DNA from: 20CM-4-69-16 sp035637455
Lineage (GTDB): Bacteria > Gemmatimonadota > Gemmatimonadetes > Gemmatimonadales > GWC2-71-9
Direction: 5' to 3'
DNA: 9,653 nucleotides
Assembly: GCA_035637455.1 (NCBI GenBank)
Contig: DASPXE010000230.1
Coordinates: 1 to 9,653 of the forward strand
Part shown: one piece after another, positions 1-5,799 of the stretch
Layout: every line of letters begins with the position of its first letter
Numbering within the stretch: position 1 is the first letter of the stretch
The notes under the pieces: generated by a model
Told to the model about the DNA's origin: nothing
Seen by the model: only the letters and a program-made list of their open reading frames with translations
The model's database searches: none
Made by a program: the position numbers and the translations under genes

Positions 1-503
1 TGTGGCGAGGCGACTTCCATCAACCCGGACACTGCCCCTACATCCGGCGAGCGCAACGCTCCGACCAGACGCTCCACGGCTCCCGGCGTCACCCGTTGCC
101 GCACGTCCGTGAAGATCAAGACTTCCCCTCGCGTTGCCGCGACGGCGTGATTCAGGGCTTCAGCCTTCCCGACCGGCGTCGGTAAGACGATCAGCCGGGT
201 TCGTTCGCCGAGCAGAGCACTCATCGCCGTCGTGGCCGCGGGATCAGGCCCGTCCAGGACCACGACGATCTCGCAGTCGAGCCGGACCGTCTGCAACAGA
301 TCACGGACCTTCTCCGCGACTTCCCTGCCCGCGTCACGGGCTGCAATCACGATGGAAACGAGCCGCGGGGCCGGAGCCGTCGCGGGCCGGGGGGGGCGGA
401 CCGGGAGGAGTCCGACGATCCAAGGGTAAGCGACGTACGTGTACACCAGGTGGGTGGCCCCGAGGCCGACGAGCGCCAAACCGACCGCCGCGGTTGCGGT
501 CAT
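1..503 (-). CDS. Family 2 glycosyltransferase, membrane-anchored (3' end missing)
   Basis: Partial gene: 167 N-terminal residues are in the window and the rest lies beyond the left edge. It probably transfers an activated sugar on the cytoplasmic face of the inner membrane during exopolysaccharide synthesis. Residues about 5-31 form a hydrophobic anchor. The GT-A fold follows: VSIVIAARD (49-57) is the first nucleotide-sugar-binding strand, EIVVVLDG (78-85) carries the second acidic residue, GKAEALNHAV (112-121) is the typical GT2 helix, and VLIFTDVRQ (128-136) holds the Asp of the DxD-like metal site. The ATG (503-501) shares one base with the TGA of the upstream epimerase (TGATG), so the two are almost certainly one transcript and translationally coupled. 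The family is clear; substrate and linkage cannot be read, and the acceptor-site motifs (ED, QxxRW) are outside the window. Confidence 0.88.
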   Translation of the reverse strand, partial: MTATAAVGLALVGLGATHLVYTYVAYPWIVGLLPVRPPRPATAPAPRLVSIVIAARDAGREVAEKVRDLLQTVRLDCEIVVVLDGPDPAATTAMSALLGERTRLIVLPTPVGKAEALNHAVAATRGEVLIFTDVRQRVTPGAVERLVGALRSPDVGAVSGLMEVASP

Positions 504-1507
504 CACAGAGTCGGCACTGCGCTCATGCGCTCTGCGGGAGGGAGGGCAACCGCGTTGTCGTCCATCAGCCACGCCCATGTGCGGCGCAGACCTTCCTCCA
601 GCGAGATGCGCGGTTCGTAGGCAAGGAGGCGCGTCGCGAGTTCGAGACTCGCCACTGAGTGGCGCACATCGCCAGGACGGGGAGGCCGTAGCACGTAGCC
701 TAGTTGGCGTCCGGTGATGGCGCCGACCATGCCGATGAGCCGAAGCAAGGACGTTCTGGTCCCGCTGCCAACGTTGATCGCCCAGCCACTCACGACTCTT
801 GCGGACGCCGATGCGGCCAGGATGTTCGCGTCGACGACGTTGTCCACGTAGACGAAGTCCCGCGTTTGTTGACCGTCTCCGTGCAGCGTGGCCGGGCCCT
901 TCTCTAACGAGGCGTGGAGGAAGCTGGGGATGACGGCCGCGTAGGCTGAGTTGCGGCGCTGCCGAGGCCCGAACACGTTGAAGTACCGCAGCGCCACGCC
1001 CTCGATCTTTCCGGCACGGGCGAACGCCAGCACATACTGCTCGGCAGCGAGTTTAGAGGCGGCGTACGGGGATCGCGGCAGGGGCCCGAACGACTCGCTC
1101 TGCGGCAAGATGGTCGTGTCGCCGTAGACCGCGCTGGAGCTCGAATAAACGATACGCGAGACTCCCGCCTCTAGGCACGCCTGCACCAAGCGGATTGTGG
1201 CATTGACGTTCGCCGCGTGTGAGGCCCATGGGTCCTCAAGCGAGCGTGGCACGCTGGCGAGCGCGGCCAGGTGGAACACGACGTCCGTCCCAGCGACGGC
1301 GCGGCGGCACACCTCCAACTCGCACAGGTCGCCACGGAGAAACTCGATCTCGCCGTCAAGCCCCGCGAGATTCGCTTCATCACCTGTGCTGAGGTTGTCT
1401 ACCACGCGGACATCGTGCCCAAGAGCCACGAGCCGCTCGGCGAGATGTGAACCGATAAGACCGGCAGCCCCGGTCACCAGGCACTTTGATCCTCGCGCTG
1501 CCAGCAT
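503..1507 (-). CDS. NAD-dependent sugar-nucleotide epimerase/dehydratase (extended SDR, UDP-hexose/hexosamine 4-epimerase type)
   Basis: 334-residue cytoplasmic enzyme, the usual length for UDP-GlcNAc/UDP-Glc C4-epimerases. The Rossmann nucleotide site is TGAAGLIG (12-19), and D37 in VVDNLSTG is the acidic residue that selects NAD. SSSSAVYG (122-129) supplies the catalytic Ser, and YAASK (148-152) gives Tyr148 and Lys152. RYFNVFGPRQ (174-183), the RDFVYVDN stretch (216-223) and PRPGDVRHS (276-284) are typical of the extended-SDR epimerase group that includes WbpP/Gne. It likely supplies a UDP-sugar such as UDP-GalNAc to the glycosyltransferase that overlaps its stop codon; the exact sugar is inference. 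I chose the ATG at 1507 because GAGGG (1517-1513) lies five bases upstream and the Rossmann motif begins within a dozen residues. An upstream in-frame ATG at 1636 would add 43 residues with no recognisable domain. Confidence 0.9.
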   Translation of the reverse strand: MLAARGSKCLVTGAAGLIGSHLAERLVALGHDVRVVDNLSTGDEANLAGLDGEIEFLRGDLCELEVCRRAVAGTDVVFHLAALASVPRSLEDPWASHAANVNATIRLVQACLEAGVSRIVYSSSSAVYGDTTILPQSESFGPLPRSPYAASKLAAEQYVLAFARAGKIEGVALRYFNVFGPRQRRNSAYAAVIPSFLHASLEKGPATLHGDGQQTRDFVYVDNVVDANILAASASARVVSGWAINVGSGTRTSLLRLIGMVGAITGRQLGYVLRPPRPGDVRHSVASLELATRLLAYEPRISLEEGLRRTWAWLMDDNAVALPPAERMSAVPTL

Positions 1508-1512
1508 CGGAT

Positions 1513-1518
1513 CCCTCT
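1513..1518 (-). promoter_or_regulatory. Ribosome binding site deciding the epimerase start
   Basis: AGAGGG on the minus strand, five bases before the ATG at 1507. It supports this start over the longer in-frame alternative at 1636. Confidence 0.6.
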
Positions 1519-1581
1519 TTTGGACGTCTTCAGAACCGCCCGCACTCTCGGCGCACGTCACCGCCTCGCCGAGCGGCGGTT

Positions 1582-1596
1582 GCAAGCTTGGCGCCG
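1582..1596 (-). promoter_or_regulatory. Candidate sigma-54 (-24/-12) promoter for the epimerase-glycosyltransferase unit
   Basis: The minus-strand sequence CGGCGC-N5-TTGC matches the RpoN consensus TGGCAC-N5-TTGC at 8 of 10 positions, with the invariant GG and GC dinucleotides at exact spacing. It would start transcription near 1570, about 60 bases before the ATG at 1507. It lies within a small inverted repeat. Such matches arise by chance in GC-rich DNA, so this is a candidate only. Confidence 0.28.
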
Positions 1597-1873
1597 CTGC
1601 GGTTCTGACCTCTAAGACGATCCGAAGCAACGACATGCGCTACGAGACGCCCGGAGGGATTCCTCGCGGGCGGGCCTCGACACTGTGCCAGGGCGGCAAC
1701 AGCACTTCCGCGAGCGGTTTCGCACTGTTCGGCGGCGCAACACCCCCACGCGCGCTGGGCGTGACTTATCAAGGCCCAGGGCCGAGCCCAATCCACCACC
1801 ACGCGGACTTCCATCCGACGACCGCCGAAGGGGATAGCACATCGTGTTGAAAGACCAGCAGTTGCGCGGTTGG

Positions 1874-1888
1874 CGGTACGGATCTTGC
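1874..1888 (+). promoter_or_regulatory. Candidate sigma-54 (-24/-12) promoter for the PEP-CTERM gene
   Basis: CGGTAC-N5-TTGC matches TGGCAC-N5-TTGC at 8 of 10 positions, with GG and GC at the required spacing. It would start near 1900, leaving a leader of about 40 bases before the ATG at 1942. Sigma-54 control of PEP-CTERM genes through the PrsK/PrsR two-component pair is established in some exosortase-bearing proteobacteria, which makes the location suggestive. No regulator gene is visible in the window. Confidence 0.35.
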
Positions 1889-1930
1889 CCCCCCTTCATC
1901 CCGAGCCGGGCGTCCCGGACCAGAGACCAT

Positions 1931-1936
1931 GGGGAG
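1931..1936 (+). promoter_or_regulatory. Ribosome binding site deciding the PEP-CTERM gene start
   Basis: GGGGAG, five bases before the ATG at 1942. It selects this ATG, which directly begins a signal peptide, over an in-frame TTG at 1870. Confidence 0.65.
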
Positions 1937-1941
1937 CAAGT

Positions 1942-2685
1942 ATGGCAATCTCTCGCGTGCTGACAGCGCTCGTTGCCGCGGCGCTCTTGCCCAGCGGCAT
2001 CCGCGCACAGACCACTAGCACGATCAGCTCGAATTTCAATGGGATCGCCATCGCACCCGGGAGCGACCTCTGGTTCACTGCGATCTTCAGGGTTAGCGGC
2101 CTCGGCCCGAGCGGCGGGACTGTGCGGTTGGTGAATTCGAGCATCGCGTTCATTGCAAACGGCGTCACCTATCACGTCGCCGTGCCAGACGCGGTATTCA
2201 CTTTTTCTCCCACGGCGACCGTAGCGACAACCAGTTTCAACGTGGCGCTGAACCGCTGGGAGACAACGGCGCCGCTCAGCTTCCACGGGGACGCCTTCCT
2301 CGCAGGCGTGGCCTTGCCACTTCCCAGTGGTCTTCCCGGCGGCGTAACACCCGTCACTTGGACCGGCACCTTCCTGACCGATACGCCGGGCGCAGTCACA
2401 TGGCGGTGGGGTGCGGCAGCTTACACAAGCTTCACGAGCGACTATAATGCGCTCAACGTTAAGCCGCTCGACGACAACAAAGCGACCCTCTACGCCAATC
2501 CGGATCATGCCGGGACACCCGAGTCGATGAAGGGGTACGTGACTGGCGGCGGGCGGGGCGGGGGCGGAGCTAATTATACCGGCTCTCCAACTCCTCCGGC
2601 GACGCTACCCGAACCGGCGACGATCGTGCTGCTGGCGACCGGACTCTTGGGGCTCGGCCTGGTCAGGCTGCGCCGGTCCGCCTGA
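1942..2685 (+). CDS. Secreted PEP-CTERM sorting domain protein
   Basis: 247-residue exported protein. It has an N-terminal signal peptide (1-22: hydrophobic run VLTALVAAALLP, likely cleavage after IRA) and a C-terminal PEP-CTERM signal: LPEPATI (222-228), a hydrophobic helix to about 241, then a basic tail RLRRSA. In characterised systems exosortase (Xrt) cleaves at the PEP motif, and such proteins travel to the surface or exopolysaccharide matrix. The body (30-200) is rich in Thr, Ser, Val and aromatic residues, suggesting beta structure, and has no cysteine. A glycine-rich hinge (201-210, GGGRGGGG) precedes a Thr/Pro linker. I do not recognise a catalytic domain. The next gene begins 14 bases downstream, so the two probably share a transcript. 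A sigma-54-like site lies upstream. Export and sorting are well supported; the body's function is unknown. Confidence 0.85.
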   Translation: MAISRVLTALVAAALLPSGIRAQTTSTISSNFNGIAIAPGSDLWFTAIFRVSGLGPSGGTVRLVNSSIAFIANGVTYHVAVPDAVFTFSPTATVATTSFNVALNRWETTAPLSFHGDAFLAGVALPLPSGLPGGVTPVTWTGTFLTDTPGAVTWRWGAAAYTSFTSDYNALNVKPLDDNKATLYANPDHAGTPESMKGYVTGGGRGGGGANYTGSPTPPATLPEPATIVLLATGLLGLGLVRLRRSA

Positions 2686-2699
2686 CGCAACCCGATCCC

Positions 2700-3239
2700 G
2701 TGACGACGGAAGCAAGGTCGCCCGTATTGACGCACCTGGGCCGGCCAGCGTATGTGCTGGCCGCGCTTCTCATTGTCGTTCCCCCGGCCGACTGGATCAA
2801 CAATGTGTGGCCCCTGCAGCCGGCGTCGGTCGCCTGGCGCTACGCGAGTCAGGGACTGTTCTCCACTTCGGTTCTGAGCATCGCGCTGGGGATGCTGCTC
2901 GCGAGCGCGGTGGCTATCGCAGGACGCCAGCTCAGTGTCATGCGGGTTCTCGTCGTCGTAGAAGCGATACTGGCGGCAGTTTTCGTGCTCGCGGCCGTGG
3001 ACTTTGCTCTGAATGTGGTGCAGCTGCGGGGGAGCAGCATTACCAATTCTGCCACGCGTGCGACCTACGACCTGGGTGGCATCAGGGTGACGGCGAAGTA
3101 TCTTGCGACGGCGTTCGTCCTCGCGTCGCTGGCCACAGCGACGCGCCGGTGGCTGCGTGCGCAACGACGGGACGCGTCGCGCCAGGCTGCCTTCGCGACT
3201 CCCTTGGTCTCTGAAGTGGCCCTGCGAGCCCGCCGCTAG
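2700..3239 (+). CDS. Small four-helix integral membrane protein, function unknown
   Basis: 179 residues, starting with GTG 14 bases after the PEP-CTERM stop. Four hydrophobic segments are visible: about 13-29 (VLAALLIVVPP), 53-74 (LFSTSVLSIALGMLLASAVAIAG), 81-107 (LVVVEAILAAVFVLAAV) and 131-148. A basic tail (RRWLRAQRRDASR) follows and is probably cytoplasmic. There are no catalytic motifs, and no exosortase signature (Cys-Arg-His). The start is uncertain because no Shine-Dalgarno precedes the GTG. Either coupling from the upstream stop or a TTG at 2727, preceded by AAGGT, could be used. Tight spacing suggests it works with the PEP-CTERM protein or its export, but that is inference from position. 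I do not recognise the family. Confidence 0.72.
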   Translation: MTTEARSPVLTHLGRPAYVLAALLIVVPPADWINNVWPLQPASVAWRYASQGLFSTSVLSIALGMLLASAVAIAGRQLSVMRVLVVVEAILAAVFVLAAVDFALNVVQLRGSSITNSATRATYDLGGIRVTAKYLATAFVLASLATATRRWLRAQRRDASRQAAFATPLVSEVALRARR

Positions 3240-3302
3240 CAGCAGCTCATCCTTCCTCTGCGCAGCGCTTCTCGTGAGCCAATAGGCAGGACCTTCCCCG
3301 TC

Positions 3303-4352
3303 ATGGCGCTCAAGTCAACCAAGGTTGCGTTCCTGAAACACTGCAAGAGGATGGGTATTCTCTCGGCTGTGGGGCGGAGCTCCTGGCGAACGAGGCGACT
3401 CCTCATCCTCGCGTACCATGGAATCTCCCAGGACGACGAGCACATCTGGAACCCGGCGCTCTATATGTCCCAGGAGGCGCTGAGGCATCGGATGGAGTTG
3501 TTGATCCGAAACGACTGTTCAGTATTGCCCCTGGCGGAAGCGGTTGCCAGACTGGATAGGAACGATCTGCCACCGAGGGCCATCGCCATTACCTTTGACG
3601 ACGGCTGCCACGACTTCTTCGCGCGCGCCTATCCGGTCATTCGCCACTTCGGGTTCCCTGTTACAGTCTACCAAACGTCCTATTACTGCGTGTTCAATGG
3701 GCCAGTGTTCGGCGTTGCCTGCTCCTACATTCTCTGGAAGGGGGCCGGGAAGAGAATCGATGGCCTGAAATTCACCGGGACGCCGGAACTACTGGACTTG
3801 AGCACCGAGGAAAGCCGGTCTTCCGTATGCCGGCGAATCCGGCAGGCTGCTCAGCGTGATGGACTGTCGGCCGTGGAGAAGGACCAGCTCGTCGACCAGC
3901 TGGCCGCGTCTCTGGAGGTGGACTCAGGGCTCATGCGTCGGAAACGCATCCTTCATTTAATGACGCCGCACGAATTGAAGCAGCTCGTTGAAAAGGGCGT
4001 GGATGTACAGCTACACACGCACCGCCATCGCACGTCCCGGGATCGTGATCTCTTCGTGCGAGAAATCGTCGACAATCGAAACTTCCTCGCGGCGGTCGGC
4101 CAGTCGTCTGCCAATCACTTCTGCTATCCCAGCGGCGCCTATGCGGAGTGCTTCCTGCCTTGGCTTTCTGAGCTGGGGGTTCAATCGGCTACTACTTGCG
4201 ATCCCGGTCTTGCTGGCGCCAGGACGCGGATGCTTCTGCTCCCGCGGCTGGTGGACTCTTCCGCAACCTCGGACGTCGAATTCGAAGGCTGGCTTGCCGG
4301 CCTGAGTCAACTCTTACCGCGGCGGCCCATACGGCGTGAGGTCACGGTTTAG
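3303..4352 (+). CDS. Polysaccharide deacetylase family protein (NodB homology, carbohydrate esterase 4 type)
   Basis: 349 residues. It likely removes N- or O-acetyl groups from the exopolysaccharide built by this locus. NodB motifs are present: ILAYHGI (35-41), TFDDG (97-101; Asp pair for catalysis and metal), HTHRH (238-242; the two metal-binding His) and CYPSGAY (274-280). An extra stretch of about 100 residues (130-235) between the first two catalytic motifs makes it longer than a minimal NodB domain, as in many exopolysaccharide-locus deacetylases. No signal peptide or clear anchor is seen, so a cytoplasmic or periplasmic site is undecided. It lies 63 bases after the membrane protein, same strand. 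The ribosome binding site is weak (AGGA, about 11 bases upstream). The last 17 codons and the stop lie within a 106-bp sequence repeated at 5473, so the present C-terminus may be repeat-derived. Confidence 0.87.
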   Translation: MALKSTKVAFLKHCKRMGILSAVGRSSWRTRRLLILAYHGISQDDEHIWNPALYMSQEALRHRMELLIRNDCSVLPLAEAVARLDRNDLPPRAIAITFDDGCHDFFARAYPVIRHFGFPVTVYQTSYYCVFNGPVFGVACSYILWKGAGKRIDGLKFTGTPELLDLSTEESRSSVCRRIRQAAQRDGLSAVEKDQLVDQLAASLEVDSGLMRRKRILHLMTPHELKQLVEKGVDVQLHTHRHRTSRDRDLFVREIVDNRNFLAAVGQSSANHFCYPSGAYAECFLPWLSELGVQSATTCDPGLAGARTRMLLLPRLVDSSATSDVEFEGWLAGLSQLLPRRPIRREVTV

Positions 4353-4402
4353 AATCGGCGTCCCGGTTGCTCGGCTGGGGCTCGAAGAACCGGCGGTGGT
4401 GG
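4297..4402 (+). repeat. 106-bp perfect direct repeat, copy A
   Basis: Identical base for base to 5473-5578, offset 1176 bp. This copy contains deacetylase codons 333-349, the TAG stop and 50 bp downstream. Both edges are sharp: position 4296 differs from 5472, and 4403 from 5579. It contains no obvious long inverted repeat, apart from short dyads such as CGTGA-GG-TCACG and CCGGTT/AACCGG. Confidence 0.97.
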
Positions 4403-4504
4403 CCACGGTGGGTACCGACTTGACGTCTGGAGAGACCCACCAGCAGCGCAGCTTGCTTGTCGCGGCGCCTTGCTGGGCGGCGTTGAGCGCGGCGTGAAAG
4501 TGCG
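4353..4504. other. Convergent intergenic gap between deacetylase and methyltransferase
   Basis: 152 bp between two stop codons. The first third belongs to repeat copy A. No hairpin followed by a T-run is visible for either gene, so the mode of termination is unclear. Confidence 0.5.
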
Positions 4505-5218
4505 TCAAGCGCTCGGCGCTCTTCCAGAGTTCTGGTATTTCATGGCGTACACAAGGAATTCAGGGTGCGACTGAATCCTATAGATGGAAAGCTCGTGACG
4601 GCGGAGCAGCGCTCGCATCCTAGACAGCGTTTGAAAGGTTTCACCGATCCGCCACCGCCCGACGCTGGGGCGAAAGAGGACCCCGGTGAAGTGAAAGATC
4701 ACACCTGTGAGGAGGATCAACATGAGGGCTATGGAAGTCTTCCATTTTCGAGGATTGAGGGAGAGCTTCCTCGCGTACAGCGTCCACGGGTGCAGCTGCA
4801 AGAGTACGGAACCGCCGTCCGAAAGAGACCGGGAGATCTCGGCAACCGCCCGCGTGATAGCGGTGTAGGGAAGGACTACGCGGCAAACAAGATGATCCAC
4901 GGAACTGGTGCCCACCGGAAGCTGTTCCGCCTGGCCACAGATCCACTGGATCGGGCCTTGGGCCCGCTCCAGTGACAACTCCCGTGCCAGACGAAGAGTC
5001 TGTGGTACGAGGTCGACCGCCAGATTGCGACGGACGGTCTTATCACGGGAGAAGTAGGCACTCACATATCCGGAGCCACACCCGACATCAAGAACGACAG
5101 CCCCAGGCTTAACATCGAGCGGCTCCAGCAGGCGCGTCAGGTATGCGTTATTACTACTCTTCCTCCATTCTGCCAAGTGGTACGAACGATCATCGGGGAC
5201 AGGCGGCGTCTTGCTCAT
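4505..5218 (-). CDS. Class I SAM-dependent methyltransferase (Methyltransf_11 type)
   Basis: 237 residues. Motif I VVLDVGCGSGY (41-51) binds SAM, AVDLVP (67-72) carries the acidic residue for the ribose hydroxyls, GQAEQLPV (95-102) precedes the adenine loop, and DHLVCRVVLPY (108-118) with the LSDGGSVLLQLHP stretch (132-144) completes the Rossmann core. A hydrophobic segment (163-182, IALMLILLTGVIFHFTG) follows and could dip into the membrane, so the substrate may be a lipid or lipid-linked sugar; this is inference. I chose the ATG at 5218 because GGAG (5228-5225) lies six bases upstream; an ATG eight codons earlier (5242) has no such site. The gene stands alone, antisense to its neighbours, bracketed by the 106-bp repeats, which suggests capture as a cassette. 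The methyl acceptor cannot be inferred. Confidence 0.86.
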   Translation of the reverse strand: MSKTPPVPDDRSYHLAEWRKSSNNAYLTRLLEPLDVKPGAVVLDVGCGSGYVSAYFSRDKTVRRNLAVDLVPQTLRLARELSLERAQGPIQWICGQAEQLPVGTSSVDHLVCRVVLPYTAITRAVAEISRSLSDGGSVLLQLHPWTLYARKLSLNPRKWKTSIALMLILLTGVIFHFTGVLFRPSVGRWRIGETFQTLSRMRALLRRHELSIYRIQSHPEFLVYAMKYQNSGRAPSA

Positions 5219-5221
5219 GGG

Positions 5222-5228
5222 CTTCTCC
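5222..5228 (-). promoter_or_regulatory. Ribosome binding site deciding the methyltransferase start
   Basis: GGAGAAG on the minus strand, ending three bases before the ATG at 5218. It lies inside the longer alternative reading and favours the shorter protein. Confidence 0.55.
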
Positions 5229-5395
5229 GCTGTCACGAACATGCCACACGTCGCGGGTCAGCTGGCCCAGGGCGGCTGCTATGAGCCTTGTAACGAATTC
5301 GTGTTCGCCGGCCACGCCGCACAAACTGAACACTGCCACGTCTCAACCTCCAGGTCCAGCGGCAACCCCTAGGGATCTTGCGCGACCCGCTGAGT

Positions 5396-5472
5396 TCCGG
5401 AAGGGACCACATGGGTCGCCCGGGCGACGACGTCATGGCCAGTGCGCTGATCGATCGCCTCGACCACCACTT
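5396..5472 (+). pseudogene. Probable IstB (IS21-family ATPase) C-terminal remnant
   Basis: In the frame read from 5411, GDDVMASALIDRLDHH (about 5423-5470) strongly resembles the segment near the C-terminus of IstB-like IS21 helper ATPases, where GD..(A)..A.(L/I)DRL.HH precedes the GxSYR strand. The reading stops resembling IstB exactly where the 106-bp repeat begins, and the GxSYR strand is absent. Upstream of 5420 similarity is weak in this frame, and no intact ORF of IstB size exists, so the gene would be truncated at both ends and decayed. The identification rests on about 16 residues recognised by eye. Confidence 0.4.
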
Positions 5473-5578
5473 CCGGCCTGAGTCAACTCTTACCGCGGCG
5501 GCCCATACGGCGTGAGGTCACGGTTTAGAATCGGCGTCCCGGTTGCTCGGCTGGGGCTCGAAGAACCGGCGGTGGTGG
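5473..5578 (+). repeat. 106-bp perfect direct repeat, copy B
   Basis: Exact duplicate of 4297-4402 in the same orientation. Here it is not joined to a deacetylase: the deacetylase frame meets a stop just upstream (TGA at 5448-5450), so this is an orphan 3' end. It lies between the methyltransferase cassette and the aminotransferase operon. Confidence 0.97.
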
Positions 5579-5799
5579 GGACGCCTACGGTGCGGTGGGC
5601 GACACTCCCCGGTCGAGCAAGGAGTGCTCGGTGAAAGAACTTCCCGTCCCCTGAGCAGCGCGATTTCCCTGTGGTGGTTCCGTAGCGATACTTCATGGGT
5701 CGCGGCGGATATAGGGTCTGGGCAGAGTGGGTTAAGGTCGCCGAGCGGCCGTCGGCGCCGTAGCTTTCCGCGGGCTCGCACCTAAGCGCGGGAGGGCTG
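5579..5799. other. Leader region of the aminotransferase operon
   Basis: 221 bp after repeat copy B with no credible gene. It contains a perfect 6-bp dyad, CGAGCA-N5-TGCTCG (5614-5630), that could be an operator or weak hairpin, but no T-run follows it. A promoter for the downstream operon is expected here; no -35/-10 pair stands out enough to call. Confidence 0.4.
5790..5796 (+). promoter_or_regulatory. Strong ribosome binding site for the first aminotransferase
   Basis: GGGAGGG, three bases before the ATG at 5800. It fixes that start. Confidence 0.65.

Larger units (their letters stand above)
1508..1941. other. Divergent intergenic region between epimerase and PEP-CTERM gene
   Basis: 434 bp with no convincing gene. 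Open frames crossing it on both strands lack domains and reach into neighbouring genes out of frame. It should carry promoters for both divergent units. It holds two sigma-54-like candidates (listed separately) and a perfect 7-bp inverted repeat, AGCGGCG (1572-1578) with CGCCGCT (1592-1598), whose 13-base loop and right arm contain the minus-strand candidate. I see no tRNA, CRISPR repeat or IS end here. Confidence 0.6.

Noticed and set aside
1197..1850. Plus-strand open frame opposite the epimerase N-terminus
   Set aside because: Shadow of the epimerase coding frame; no ribosome binding site or domain.
1870..1941. TTG start adding 24 residues to the PEP-CTERM protein
   Set aside because: It would place a proline-rich charged stretch before the signal peptide; the ATG at 1942 has GGGGAG and begins the signal peptide directly.
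1612..2508. Minus-strand open frame of 298 codons crossing the intergenic region and the PEP-CTERM gene
   Set aside because: It has a low-complexity Arg/Gly/Cys composition with no motif, and it covers a well-supported plus-strand gene with signal peptide and sorting signal.
4297..4402. Possible integron attC site, since a single-gene cassette is bracketed by repeats
   Set aside because: I cannot find the RYYYAAC and GTTRRRY core sites or the long imperfect palindrome of an attC, the repeat is identical rather than variable, and no integrase is visible.
5411..5514. Small plus-strand reading frame from ATG 5411 running into repeat copy B
   Set aside because: Only its first half resembles anything (IstB) and the second half is an out-of-frame reading of the deacetylase end, so it is a remnant junction rather than a gene.
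5614..5630. Rho-independent terminator from dyad CGAGCA-N5-TGCTCG
   Set aside because: The stem is only six base pairs and no T-run follows on either strand; kept only as a possible operator within the leader region.
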